From Stercorarius parasiticus (Eukaryota > Chordata > Aves > Charadriiformes > Stercorariidae), in assembly GCA_013396915.1 (NCBI GenBank), contig VWZL01000196.1, positions 368-64,367 on the forward strand: a stretch of DNA of 64,000 nucleotides, given 5' to 3'. Below the pieces are notes generated by a model. It was not told where the DNA came from. It saw nothing but the letters and a program-made list of their open reading frames with translations, and ran no database searches. Below are positions 52,593-64,000 of this stretch, in pieces (the first letter of the stretch is position 1; each line of letters starts with the position of its first letter). A program made the position numbers and the translations under genes.

Positions 52593-52740
52593 GCTGCCCG
52601 CCACCGTGGCCTCCCCCGGCCCCCGCCCGCTCCCAGCACGGCGATGGGTCCCCCCGCCGTGACTCCTCTGGGCAGGCCCCAGGGCAGGCGGTGGCCCCGC
52701 CGGTAACGGGGGCCGCACGCTGGGGCAAGGCCTAGGGCAG

Positions 52741-54540
52741 AGCCGTGCAGCACGGAGGCTGGGCTGGGGTCTGTGGTTGGGGTCTACGGGTCTGCCAGGC
52801 TCAGTTAGTCACTTGCCGTTTGAAATAAAATGTCTGTGCGGTTTCGCTGAGGTCTGTGGGGAGGGTTCGTGCTCACCCAGGAACCCGATTGATGGCGTCT
52901 CCACCCATTTCTCTGCCAGAGGCGGTACAGCCCCTTCCCTGGCCCCGCTGTCCCGGCGGGCAGGGGCTGGATAAACCCATCTTGAGGGTGTAGCTGGTTT
53001 CCCTTCATTTGGTGCTGGCACAAGTATCAAACAAAAGCTGAGAGAGAGGAAACTCAAAGCAAATAACTTTCCCAGCCCCTGGGACCCCTGAGTAAAGCCC
53101 CCAAGGTTGCCACCCTGGTTTTAGTGTGGTCAGAGCTCGCCAGTGTGACCAGTCCCTAATGCAGGCTGATCACTTTGCACCATTCGTGCCCTCATCCCCC
53201 CAAAGCAGCACCTCGTTTCCCGCCTTGTTTCCCCCAGCTGCCACCCAACAAGTGTTTTAAACCATTCCCCGGGATCCCATGGCTCTGTGGGTCAAGTCCT
53301 CCGCCTCCCTGAGCCCACAGAAGCCACCAACAGCCAGTGACAAAACCAGGCAGCACCCAAAAGGGAGCAAGGGGACAATTATGTTTTCCCTGCCAGTCGT
53401 TTGGGCTTTATGGGATGACGCCAGCTCCCCAGGCATCCCAGAAAAACTGGTCCAAGTGGTTGGAGAAAGGCAAAGCTCCCCCTAGGGCTGACAATCAGCC
53501 CAGGGTAGGGCTAAAGCTCAGGGAAGGCAAAGAAAAAAGGTTGAAGGGGCTGGCGTGGCTCTTAGCTGCCTGACCAGCTGCCAAACCACCTGGTGACAGT
53601 TCAGCCATCCTATGGGTGCCTGAGGAGTCATGGATAAGAAAGGCCTTGGGAGAAACAGGTCTGGGGGCTTTTGGAGCAGACGAATTTGTCCTGATTCATA
53701 ACAAAATTAGGGTACAAAATGCTGGTGGCTGCAGCCACCACCAACAGCGCCAGGCACGCGGCCTTGCTGGGAAGTGAAACATAGCAAGAGAGAAAGGATA
53801 AAATGCCGCTGGGCTGAAACATTGGGTGGCAAGGGACCCAAACCGCTGCCCTGGGCTGGGTGTCCCTTACAGCAGAGACCCGCCAGCCACCAGGAAAGCA
53901 GCCCTTTGGGGCTGTAACCTCATCCTTCCTGAGCACAGCACCAAGGAGAAGCATTGCAATGGTGAGGGGCAATTTTGTGGAGGGCTGTAAGGCAGGTGCC
54001 TCAGCAAGGCACCCAGGGCTTTGGGGTGCCACTGGGGCCAGAGGCAGTGTCACTGGGACCAGTGTTATGGATTTACACATGGTGGCCACCGTAGCAGGGT
54101 CCAATCCTAGGATCCTGCTGAGAATGCCAAGTCTGAGTGAAGGTTTCCAATTAATCTTTCATTAGTTCTTTGTTTACGGCTCATTCTGGGTACCTCCAGA
54201 GAGGGAACTGTACCCCAATTCACACCTCTCAGTTACACCCGTTGCACCCACCGCCCCATCCCCAAACCCAGCCGTGTAATTCTGGTCAGTGGTCTCTTGA
54301 TTTCTTACTGGTTTGCACTGTGGCTGGGCTGGCTGCCTTCTGAAGTTACTTCATTCTCTTGGAATTGCCTCCTTGGTCCTCATCTTCTTCACTCTGCTCG
54401 TATCCGTGGAATTCAGCAAGTTCTTTGTTAGCAGTTTTATCAAAAGTTTACGCTTGGTCAGCTCTTGCAGCCTAAGGCTTCAGCTACTTTATCTGCTCAT
54501 GCTAGGCCACTAATGCTAAACAAGACTATTCAGCGAGAAG
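52741..54540. other. SEPT6-SOWAHD divergent intergenic region
   Basis: Moderately GC-rich unique sequence between two divergent genes. An open frame of 158 codons on the minus strand (53628-54104) has one hydrophobic stretch but no recognisable family. No gene is supported. Confidence 0.65.
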
Positions 54541-54559
54541 AGTACAGTTAATCAAATTT

Positions 54560-54960
54560 CTTCTGTAACACCAGCATCGGGCTGCCCAGACCCCCCCGCC
54601 TCCGCCTGCCCTGGTGGCCCTGCACGCCCGCTCTCCCTTTGTGACGCCACGGGCCAGCAGGGCCCGGGGGGGCGGACAGCCCATGGCCACGGCCGTGCCT
54701 GACGGCGGCGGCAGCCGCAACGTGACCAAAGGTCGCCTGCACCGCCCCGGCAGTGCGGCAGTGCTGCGGATCCGCTGCCGTGCCCGGTGTGCCCTCCCGC
54801 CTTGCAGAGTCGGTTCCTCCTTCGCCGAACGCCGGGGCAGGAAGTGTGGGGTGAGAACTGGGGAGTGCGGGCTGCGCCCTGCTGGGGACCGGGCGGCCAG
54901 CCAGTCCCACAGAAGCCACTGCCATGGCCCGGCGGGAGCGGGAGCAGGACCCAGGCTTGG
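54560..54960 (+). promoter_or_regulatory. SOWAHD: GC/CpG-rich SOWAHD promoter and 5' leader
   Basis: A sharp rise in GC and CpG begins near 54570 and runs into the coding region. No TATA box stands out. The position and composition are those of a CpG-island promoter for a single-exon gene. Confidence 0.5.
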
Positions 54961-55940
54961 CGGAGCAGAGGGTAGCTGGCATTGCCCAGACGTTTGCCTT
55001 CCTGGAAGCTGCCCAGCCCCAAGCGAGGAGCCTAGCCCGCAGGTCCCATCTCTGGCCAGCCGCCACGGAGAGCAGGGAGCGTTTCCACCCACTGCAGAAG
55101 ATGGACACCACCAGGAGCTTCAGCCGGGGCAGCCAGAACCCGGGGAGCTGGGGTAGGACTGCGGGCAGGCTCTCCGTTGGCTCCGGCAGTACCCGGAGGA
55201 AGGAACTGAAGGAAATCCTCCTGCAGAGCAATAGCCCCAGCAGTACCAAGCGCTTTTCTACCACTCAGAAGACATCTAACAGCAGCAGTGTCCTTGCAGG
55301 GCTGCAACAAGAGCAGAAGCCTGAGCAGAGCCCCGAGGTGCTGTCCCTTGCCTTGGATCCCCTGGAGCATGAGTGGCTGCTGACGGTGGCCCAGGGCGAT
55401 GCGGACAACATTGTCAGGCTGCTGGACCTGGATCCCAGCCTGCTGACCAGGAAAGACTTTGTGACTGGCTTCACCGCTCTGCACTGGCTTGCCAAGCACG
55501 GCCACCACGAGCGCTTCATCCAGGTCATCTCCCATGCCCAGAAGAAGGGCTATCCCATCAATGTGAACATCCCCACGGCCAGCGGCGGGCTCACCCCTTT
55601 GCATGTGGCTGCCCTGCAGGGACACGAGCTGCTCATCAAAGTGCTGGTGGGAGCCTATGGGGCGGACACCAGCTGCAGGGACCACAACGGTCGCAAGGCT
55701 TGGCAGTACCTGAGGGCAGACACCTCCAGGGAGCTGAAGGAGCTGGCGGGGGCCTTGGAGGAGGACTTGGTCCAGCTGCGCTCTCACAACACCAACAACA
55801 ACTGTAAGTCATCCAGAGAGGCCAGGGCAGGGCGGGACTGCGTGGACTCTGGGGATGAGGGGAAAGCCCCACGTTCCTGGAACCTGTCGACCCTCCGGGA
55901 CTTTGTCAGACAGGCATTCAATTTCTTCCAAGAGCGTTGA
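54924..55940 (+). CDS. SOWAHD: SOWAHD, sosondowah ankyrin repeat domain family member D
   Basis: Intronless gene of 338 codons plus TGA. It is assigned to the SOWAH family by the ankyrin block and by its place between SEPT6 and RPL39, as on human Xq24. The N-terminal ~140 residues are basic and Ser/Gln-rich, with RRKELKEILL (91-100). Ankyrin repeats: about 147-174 (EHEWLLTVAQGD), 181-209 (TGFTALHWLAKHGHHE) and 221-259 (GGLTPLHVAALQGHELLIKVL). A variable tail follows and ends in FNFFQER; the human tail, recalled as FPSFQDR, is similar. Length is close to the human protein (315, from memory). Start: ATG 54924 in a good context (GCC-ATG-G); an in-frame Met60 is a less likely alternative. The function of the family is poorly known; ankyrin repeats suggest protein binding. 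No break is seen. Confidence 0.93.
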   Translation: MARREREQDPGLAEQRVAGIAQTFAFLEAAQPQARSLARRSHLWPAATESRERFHPLQKMDTTRSFSRGSQNPGSWGRTAGRLSVGSGSTRRKELKEILLQSNSPSSTKRFSTTQKTSNSSSVLAGLQQEQKPEQSPEVLSLALDPLEHEWLLTVAQGDADNIVRLLDLDPSLLTRKDFVTGFTALHWLAKHGHHERFIQVISHAQKKGYPINVNIPTASGGLTPLHVAALQGHELLIKVLVGAYGADTSCRDHNGRKAWQYLRADTSRELKELAGALEEDLVQLRSHNTNNNCKSSREARAGRDCVDSGDEGKAPRSWNLSTLRDFVRQAFNFFQER

Positions 55941-57150
55941 AGCTCCCCTGGCCCATTCGCCTGCAAACCCGCGCTGAATAGCAGCCAGAGGAGCCTGCAG
56001 GGAGCTGGGAACTTGGCGAGGGCCAGCGCTTGAAATTCCTGGCCAAGCGGGGATTAACCCCCTGCATGGGGGCACCGTGGCCACTCCGGGTCTCATGTGG
56101 CCTTTTGGGGCTGTGCTGGTGTGAGTGCGTGGGCAACCATGGCCATTGGGAACACTGCCTGGGGACAGCCCTTCCAAAAACCTCCCTGTCCGTGGAGGGG
56201 GTTTTGCGCCCTGACCCCTGCTGATGGGGGCTCCTTGCCACAGCCCAGCAGAGCCCCATGGTGGGGGCTCACGCGCCGGCCCTGCTGTGGGGAGCTGCTT
56301 CTCCAACACCCCACGTGCCCATGGGGAGATGCAGACCCACCATAGGAGGTGGTGTCCCGTGCTGGGAGGCCGGGGGCGGACGTTTGGGCTGCCCATCCCA
56401 CGCTGCCGGTAGACTTTTCGTGTGACTGTAGTTGGTTGAGCTGCAACTTGGTGACTTGGTTCTCCCACCTGTACAACGAGGCCATTGGCACTGCCCCGGC
56501 TCCCAGCAATGCTGTCAGGTTGGACTCGTCATGGCACCTCGGGTGCCTGGACAGACACTGGCAGAATATAATTAAGTATTTCACAACTGTGCTCTTGAGA
56601 TGCCAGAGGCCTGGCTCTGGGCTGATGATGGAGAACCAACTATGGTTTCAGAAACAACCCCCCCAACACAATACTTTTTTATGTACGCTTCTCTGCTGGC
56701 AGGGAGAGCAGGTACAGACAAGCAGACTGTGCCACCAAGCTGCAAACGCTTTCCAGCCCCCTGTGAGATCCCAGGGTCTCCGCCACATGGACCTCCTCTG
56801 GGTTGCTGTTTGTTTATGACAGATAAAGCTATTTCTCAGTAAAGTAAGAGCTGGAATGCCTGGTTTGCCACAGGAAGCCAGGCCCAGAAGTCTTTCAAAG
56901 TTGCAAGGCAAGTCCCCCTGGCAGCCCTTCCCTAGGGACCCCCATCCAGGGCAGCCTGAGACGCTCAGCCCCGCTGGGGATGGAGGAGGCAGGAGGGACA
57001 CCCAGTGGGGTGGCATGTGGTGGCTCCTGCAGGGACTGGAGTCCAGGAGCAGTGCTGGGAAGATGACTCATTGCTCAAAACCATGGAAAAGGTATGAAGG
57101 CTGTGAGATTATCTTTGTTGCTACTGAGGTCATGCTCAAAAATTAAACTC
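55941..57150 (+). other. SOWAHD: SOWAHD 3' untranslated region (probable)
   Basis: Non-coding sequence after the SOWAHD stop. It includes a candidate old SINE (56415-56605) and a possible ATTAAA signal at 57142-57147. An AATAAA further on, at 57931-57936, would give a longer UTR. The extent is uncertain. Confidence 0.45.
56415..56605 (+). mobile_element. Candidate ancient MIR-like (CORE) SINE
   Basis: Order of segments fits a MIR copy as I remember the consensus: GCAACTTGGTGACTTGG, then TTCTCCCACCTGTACAACG (cf. the ...TCATCTGTAAAATGG block), and a tail ATAATTAAGTATTT ... GTGCTCTTGAGATGCC (cf. ...GCGCTTTGAGATCC). It is strongly diverged and the call was made by eye. Confidence 0.4.
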
Positions 57151-60100
57151 TCGTGAAATGTCCCTACAGCAGCATAATCCCGCATGTATGTACCGGTAAC
57201 TGCATTAAAAGGGCAAAGCCTCTGCTCGCCTGTTTGTGTTTTGTTCACCAAATGGAGCCCTACTCAGCTTATTTCAACTTGCTTTTCATGTTCTCGAAGG
57301 CCAGGGCTGCTTCAAAATGTCTTCAGAAAAACAAGGGCCCCTTCCTCTTTTTCATCATCATGAGACCATTTCTGCCCCTTTAAATAGCAAAATAGCAGTC
57401 CCCTTTGAGAAAGTGACTCAGGCAGCAACCGGGGAGTTTCTGTTCCCCATCGCAGAGCGACAGCCCTTGTGGAGTCACTTCGTGTTGGAGGGGAGTCGTG
57501 GTTTCTTTCCAGCTGCCTTTCTGGGGGTCTGCAGAGGTGACCGAGGGACTTGAGGTGATCTCTGGCCTGGTTGCGCGGGTGAATTTGCACCTTGATGCAG
57601 AACGATACACGGATAACTCCCTTGGGGGAACTTGAGCCTGTGGGTTTCACAGACCCTGAGCAAACCCCATTTATATTCAGATTGTGCTCTGAAATGCTGC
57701 TTGGACACAGGAATAACCCAGGCGGCAGCAGACAATACATGGAAGAGCAGCCTCCAGATGAGTAGATAGTGATCCAGTGCCTGGATAATATCCAGTCCAG
57801 GTGACTGGGTGGACACATAGATGTGTCTGGGTATCTTTTTAATCACTGAGGTCAGTAGCGGAGACACACAAAACACGCTGTGAATGGATTTAATGCCTGA
57901 TCTACACCATTTTTGTAATGCTTTAACTCTAATAAATTAAGTGCTATGGCAACATAGCTCCTTCCAGAACTTCTTTGGCCACATCCGTGCTACAGGGCAG
58001 CAGTCTGGCTTCTGACGAGCCTGGTCACACCAGCACAAACTCCATGAAAAGCACTGATGTAAAAAAAACCACTTGCCATCTTTAGTTCTGGTAACCAAAG
58101 TGCTGTTGGTGACAGGTGGGTGCATGTCAGATGAAATATTTTTTGGCCTGTCAGTCCTCTGTCACCCTTTTGCAGCAGCGTGCTGTTGGGAAAAGGGGGT
58201 GGGACGGCTCTTACGTCTTCCTCTGAGTAAGGCACAGAGTAAACAGTGGAATTAATGAGAATGCCATTGAAGGAGCTGTTTCCTTGGCATTTGTACCTTA
58301 GTCACGCTCCACCAGGAAACCTGGACTTCAATGTTCCATTTGAAAGTAAAATTTAATTGGCAAATGCTACACTTAAATATGACTACATGATTTTTAGTAC
58401 TTCTCTCCCCTCGACAGCTAACCAAAACCCCCTAAAGGCAGCTTTTCCCCCATCGTGGGTTTGTGGGTCATGGGTTTGAAGCTGCAGTCTGCTCTGAGGC
58501 AAATTAGGCAGGCACTTCAGAAGAAGCAAGACCAGAGCCCTGCTTCTCTGGGTGGTGTTACAACATACTCATCAACACCACCCCCTGCCCTCCAAGGGTT
58601 CCTCTCCACAGAGCAAAAAAGGGATCTTCTTCCAATGGCAGTACCCTTTCTGCTGCTGTACGTTGCGTTTGCCCCGAACACCACGCCACTGCCAGTGACC
58701 CACCCCTCTGCCTCCCACAGTTTATTTTCATACCTACAGAGGGGCAGTCGGTTTGGAAACACAGATACATTTAAAAAATATTCCCCATCTCTGACTTCGC
58801 TTCTCACTGAGAAAACAAAAGCGTATCCAACAAAATGAATGGACTAGACATCCAAATTATTTAGATTTTTCCTTTAACACTTCTTTTGATGTCTCAGTCA
58901 TCGTGTGTTAGCCCAGTTCTACGGAGATCCCGGATCCCCCCTGCAACTCTCACAGGGAAGGAGAGGGCAGAGAGCTGCCACAGGAAAAACAGAAATCATT
59001 CAAACCCAGAGGTATTTGTGTCGGTTAAGGTTCTGCAAAAAATTGATTTTAACCCAATTTTAATTTGTACTAAATTTTTACTCCACGTTATCCCTTAATG
59101 TCAAATTTGAAAAACAGATTCAGTCAAATAGGGAAAAATGAGGGGTTATTTTCCAAAGCAGTTCCTTGGTAGAAGCTGCTTCCATCTAATAAAAATAGCA
59201 CAGTAATGACTGTAATAGGGAGACTACCTAATAAATAGTAATAAATAGTTCAATCCATTGCTCAGGAAAGCTTTCCCACAAATGCCATGGAGAAAACGGT
59301 CTCTTTCTATTCTCACGTCCATGAAATTACTTTTTTCCTCCTCAGCCAGGTCCTCATAGACACAATTAAAGAGGAATCATGCCAGCAGCTTTGCCTGTCA
59401 GGAGTGGTGATGGGGAAAGGCAGGGAGGGCTCCAAGGCTGATCTTCAATCCTCAGCTGCGCTGTTATTTCCTAAACACTTACTTCAAAGAGAAGAGTACA
59501 GAAGCGATTTAAAATACATGGGGGTAAAAGTGTTTGCAGCACATGGCCCTCTGTTGAAACATCTCTGGCAATGCTGTTTGCCGCCTTCCTGTTGCAGTGA
59601 CTTACTACTTCCCCCTGATAATGAAGTAGCAGCTAGACTCACCAGACAGGAAAAGATGCTAAAAGATACCTCTGAAGTGTCCTAAATTGGTAAAAATCCC
59701 AGCCTTGCTTCCCTGTGCTCACAGAAACCTCCAGCACACCTTAGGAGGCAGAGACTGTCATGAGCTCCGAGCAAGGCGTGTGTTTGTTCTGCATTTACGT
59801 ATGCTTGGCATATGCTGCTGCACAGTTTTATTTGCTACAAATTGTAATGCTAAGGAAATAAATCTATTTACCTCCAACATGAAAAGCAGCAACACAGAAG
59901 GTGTGGCAGCCTGAAGCTTCCTCAGGAAGCTGCCACCCAGGAACTGAGCCACCACAGCAGGCAGAACCCAAACAGCATCTTCGCAGACTGCGGCGTCAGG
60001 AGGGGCTTTGCCACAGCCACATGCAAGAACAGGCTGGCACCTTCAGTTATCTCCCACCAACCAGAAATAAATCTATCCCATGTCTGCACTGTGGAAGGGA

Positions 60101-61785
60101 AAAGAGCAGGAGCCACGCAGGACTCAGTGCTGAGCCACAGCCTCACATCCCTGCGGTAAATAGGTGATGTTTCACAGACCCCAAGGAAGAATGCCAAGCG
60201 TCGGGGAGCTGGAGCACTGACAACTCTGCATGGTTGCAGAAGGAATCCCTTCTTTCCTCTCTCCTCTTTTTAAAATAGCTGCTAACTCTTCCTTTGACCA
60301 ACATCTTGAGTTATTACCCTTCTGCTCAGAATTGTTTCAAATTATGCTGCACCTGTGGCTGGCATCAAGCCCAGTTCAATCAAGCCAACACAGAGCTCAA
60401 AACAAAACTCGGAAAAAGGTTATTACATATTCTAGGGAACATGCAGGTATTATGTACTACTGTAAGAGCATTGCATTTTCTAGGATGTAAAGCTATCCAC
60501 CACCCTTGCTGTATTCTTCCCTTTCCTCCTCCTTTTCTACCTTCCAGGTGAAACTTCCTTTCATCTGATGATGCCACTGCACCCACTCCCCAGCCAGGAT
60601 CTTCACCCCAGGCTCCAAGGGCTCCCTGCCCCACACCGTACCCAGGAGCAGCTCCTGATGCCACAGGGGCCAGACCCATGCGGGGTCAGAAGCTGCCAGC
60701 CCTGACCACAGGCACAAGGCTCACGAGGAGCCACCTGCAGCTCACACAGGCGGGTGTTCAGGGGCAGCCTTGCCAGTACGCTGCTCAGGTGCGGCATGGG
60801 TCATCTTGGTATTCAAGTATCACCAATTATTCTCAGCTCTGTGTTCTCGCTCCCTGGGCATGTATTTTTATACTACTTTTGGGCATGTAACATTTCAGCA
60901 TTTGCCCAGTACCATAGAGCCATCATTTGCACTGTTCAACACTTGCAGTTGACTCTTCCAGCTCTTCCATTAATAAAAAAAAGGTTATCTGACCAACCAA
61001 TAGGACTATCTACACTTTTTTACATGGCCTACCCTGCATGTTCAAAAGGACCACGTGGGAGATAACGGAGTTGAGAATCTGCAGCTGTGACAGGAGCCAG
61101 CCGCAGGGAACATACATGCATCCAATGCGTGAGCCTAACTAAGAGGGTGGTAACTGCAGATTAATTTGGTTTAGCAAAAGGTTTTGTTAGTTTGGATCCC
61201 CCTCACAGCACACCTAAAACAGGAATCCACCTTACCCCAGAGGAGCATTTTCAGCATGCTTTGCTTCCCAGCCCCATAAAATGCACCCAGCAGCTATACA
61301 CACACACATCTTTAGCAAATTCTGACACTGCTTCTTACTTTGCTTAGTAACAGTTCATAAATCTACCAGAAATGTAATCCAGAGTCTTCCCTGGGGTTAA
61401 GTAGTAAGAGGCTGATGCTCCAAATAGAGTTACTGTAGCCACAGGGGTCTACGGATCATGAAGTGAAGTCTGTCTTTTTCAAACTACCTCTTTTTTTCTT
61501 TTTTAACTATTTCAGTTTGAAGAAAAATCTTTATTTGACAAATTAACTCCTCGAAAATCAGTTCTGATTTTTACCCCTTTTCTTCAAAAAATCGGTACGC
61601 TTTTGCTCTCAAAAGGTTTACAGTAAGTGAAAAGGAAGACACAGCCTACTCTGTCTAAAAAGAGATGACAAGGTTTCTCACACTAAGTAAGATTATATTG
61701 ACAGTAATGTTAGTTTTTATTCTCTGTTACTATCCCACCATATATATATTTAAACCAAATTTCAACCAAGTCATTCAGGTCCACG
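57150..61785. other. SOWAHD-RPL39 convergent intergenic region
   Basis: Unique-looking sequence without a supportable gene. Open frames are short (up to 168 codons) and have no recognisable domain. A short CACACACA patch lies near 61300. Confidence 0.65.
57931..57936 (+). terminator. Possible poly(A) signal downstream of SOWAHD
   Basis: AATAAA in an AT-rich context, 2 kb past the SOWAHD stop. It is weakly supported. Confidence 0.3.
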
Positions 61786-61791
61786 TTTATT
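61786..61791 (-). terminator. RPL39: Candidate RPL39 poly(A) signal
   Basis: AATAAA on the minus strand about 270 nt after the RPL39 stop, the first such hexamer in that direction. Confidence 0.6.
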
Positions 61792-62062
61792 AGTAAGCCT
61801 GTACACTGTCAATACTCATGACAATGCCTGAAAGAAAGAACACTAATAGAACACAGTCTTCATGTTTCAGATGCAAATTAGTTCAAGATTTTCCCAGTTA
61901 ACATCAATAACCCAGACTAGCTTATAAAAAAACCCAACGGAAACATTGGGGATTGCAGTCCAACACTACAGAAGGAATCACTTGGGGGTCGCCGAACAGC
62001 ATACGGGGTGTACCAATCTGACGCAGAAAGACAGGTGTTATTAGAGTTCCCAGGAGACAGTC

Positions 62063-64000
<1,938 letters not shown>

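Noticed and set aside
53628..54104. Minus-strand open frame of 158 codons with a hydrophobic segment, between SEPT6 and SOWAHD
   Set aside because: One chance-like hydrophobic run, no signal peptide pattern and no family resemblance.
54526..55092. Antisense frames opposite SOWAHD
   Set aside because: They mirror a GC-rich coding exon and the CpG leader, and encode nothing recognisable.

Overview
The window is vertebrate nuclear DNA, almost certainly from a bird or a close sauropsid. Spliced genes have canonical GT-AG introns and polyadenylation signals, interspersed repeats are sparse, and the protein and exon structures match amniote orthologues. Five genes can be placed: UBE2A (+, its last four coding exons), NKRF (-), SEPT6/SEPTIN6 (-), SOWAHD (+, single exon) and RPL39 (-, first coding exon beyond the right edge). 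Order and orientation equal human Xq24; that block lies on chromosome 4 in chicken (recalled, not checked). The exact species cannot be read from the sequence.

Layout: 1-8600 holds UBE2A, with a 26-nt microexon, a 5.4-kb intron, three further coding exons and a 3'UTR. 8600-11285 is the convergent UBE2A/NKRF intergenic stretch. 11285-16041 holds the NKRF 3'UTR, a 2-kb main coding exon and a 106-nt first coding segment. NKRF's CpG-island promoter lies around 19150-20230 and is interrupted by a 369-nt assembly gap. SEPT6 runs leftwards from an ATG at 52388 to a stop at 23789 in ten coding exons; its probable 3'UTR ends near 20240, immediately upstream of NKRF's promoter. A second gap (200 nt) begins 4 nt before the SEPT6 start codon. 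SOWAHD (54924-55940) diverges from SEPT6 and converges on RPL39 (62063-63900 visible).

The five genes are not one pathway. They are a conserved block: a ubiquitin E2 for DNA-damage tolerance and histone H2B, a nucleolar RNA-binding NF-kB repressor, a septin, an ankyrin-repeat protein and a ribosomal protein. All five coding parts look intact apart from exons outside the window.

I found no novel multi-gene system. The points most worth a second look are a decayed LINE reverse-transcriptase segment that still has about 172 open codons inside SEPT6 intron 1; two alternative SEPT6 C-termini; several strong inverted repeats in non-coding DNA (a 15-bp-arm palindrome at 21393-21424, nested hairpins at 34599-34672, an 11-bp-arm palindrome at 46120-46146); and poly(A) signals on both strands between the convergent UBE2A and NKRF genes.
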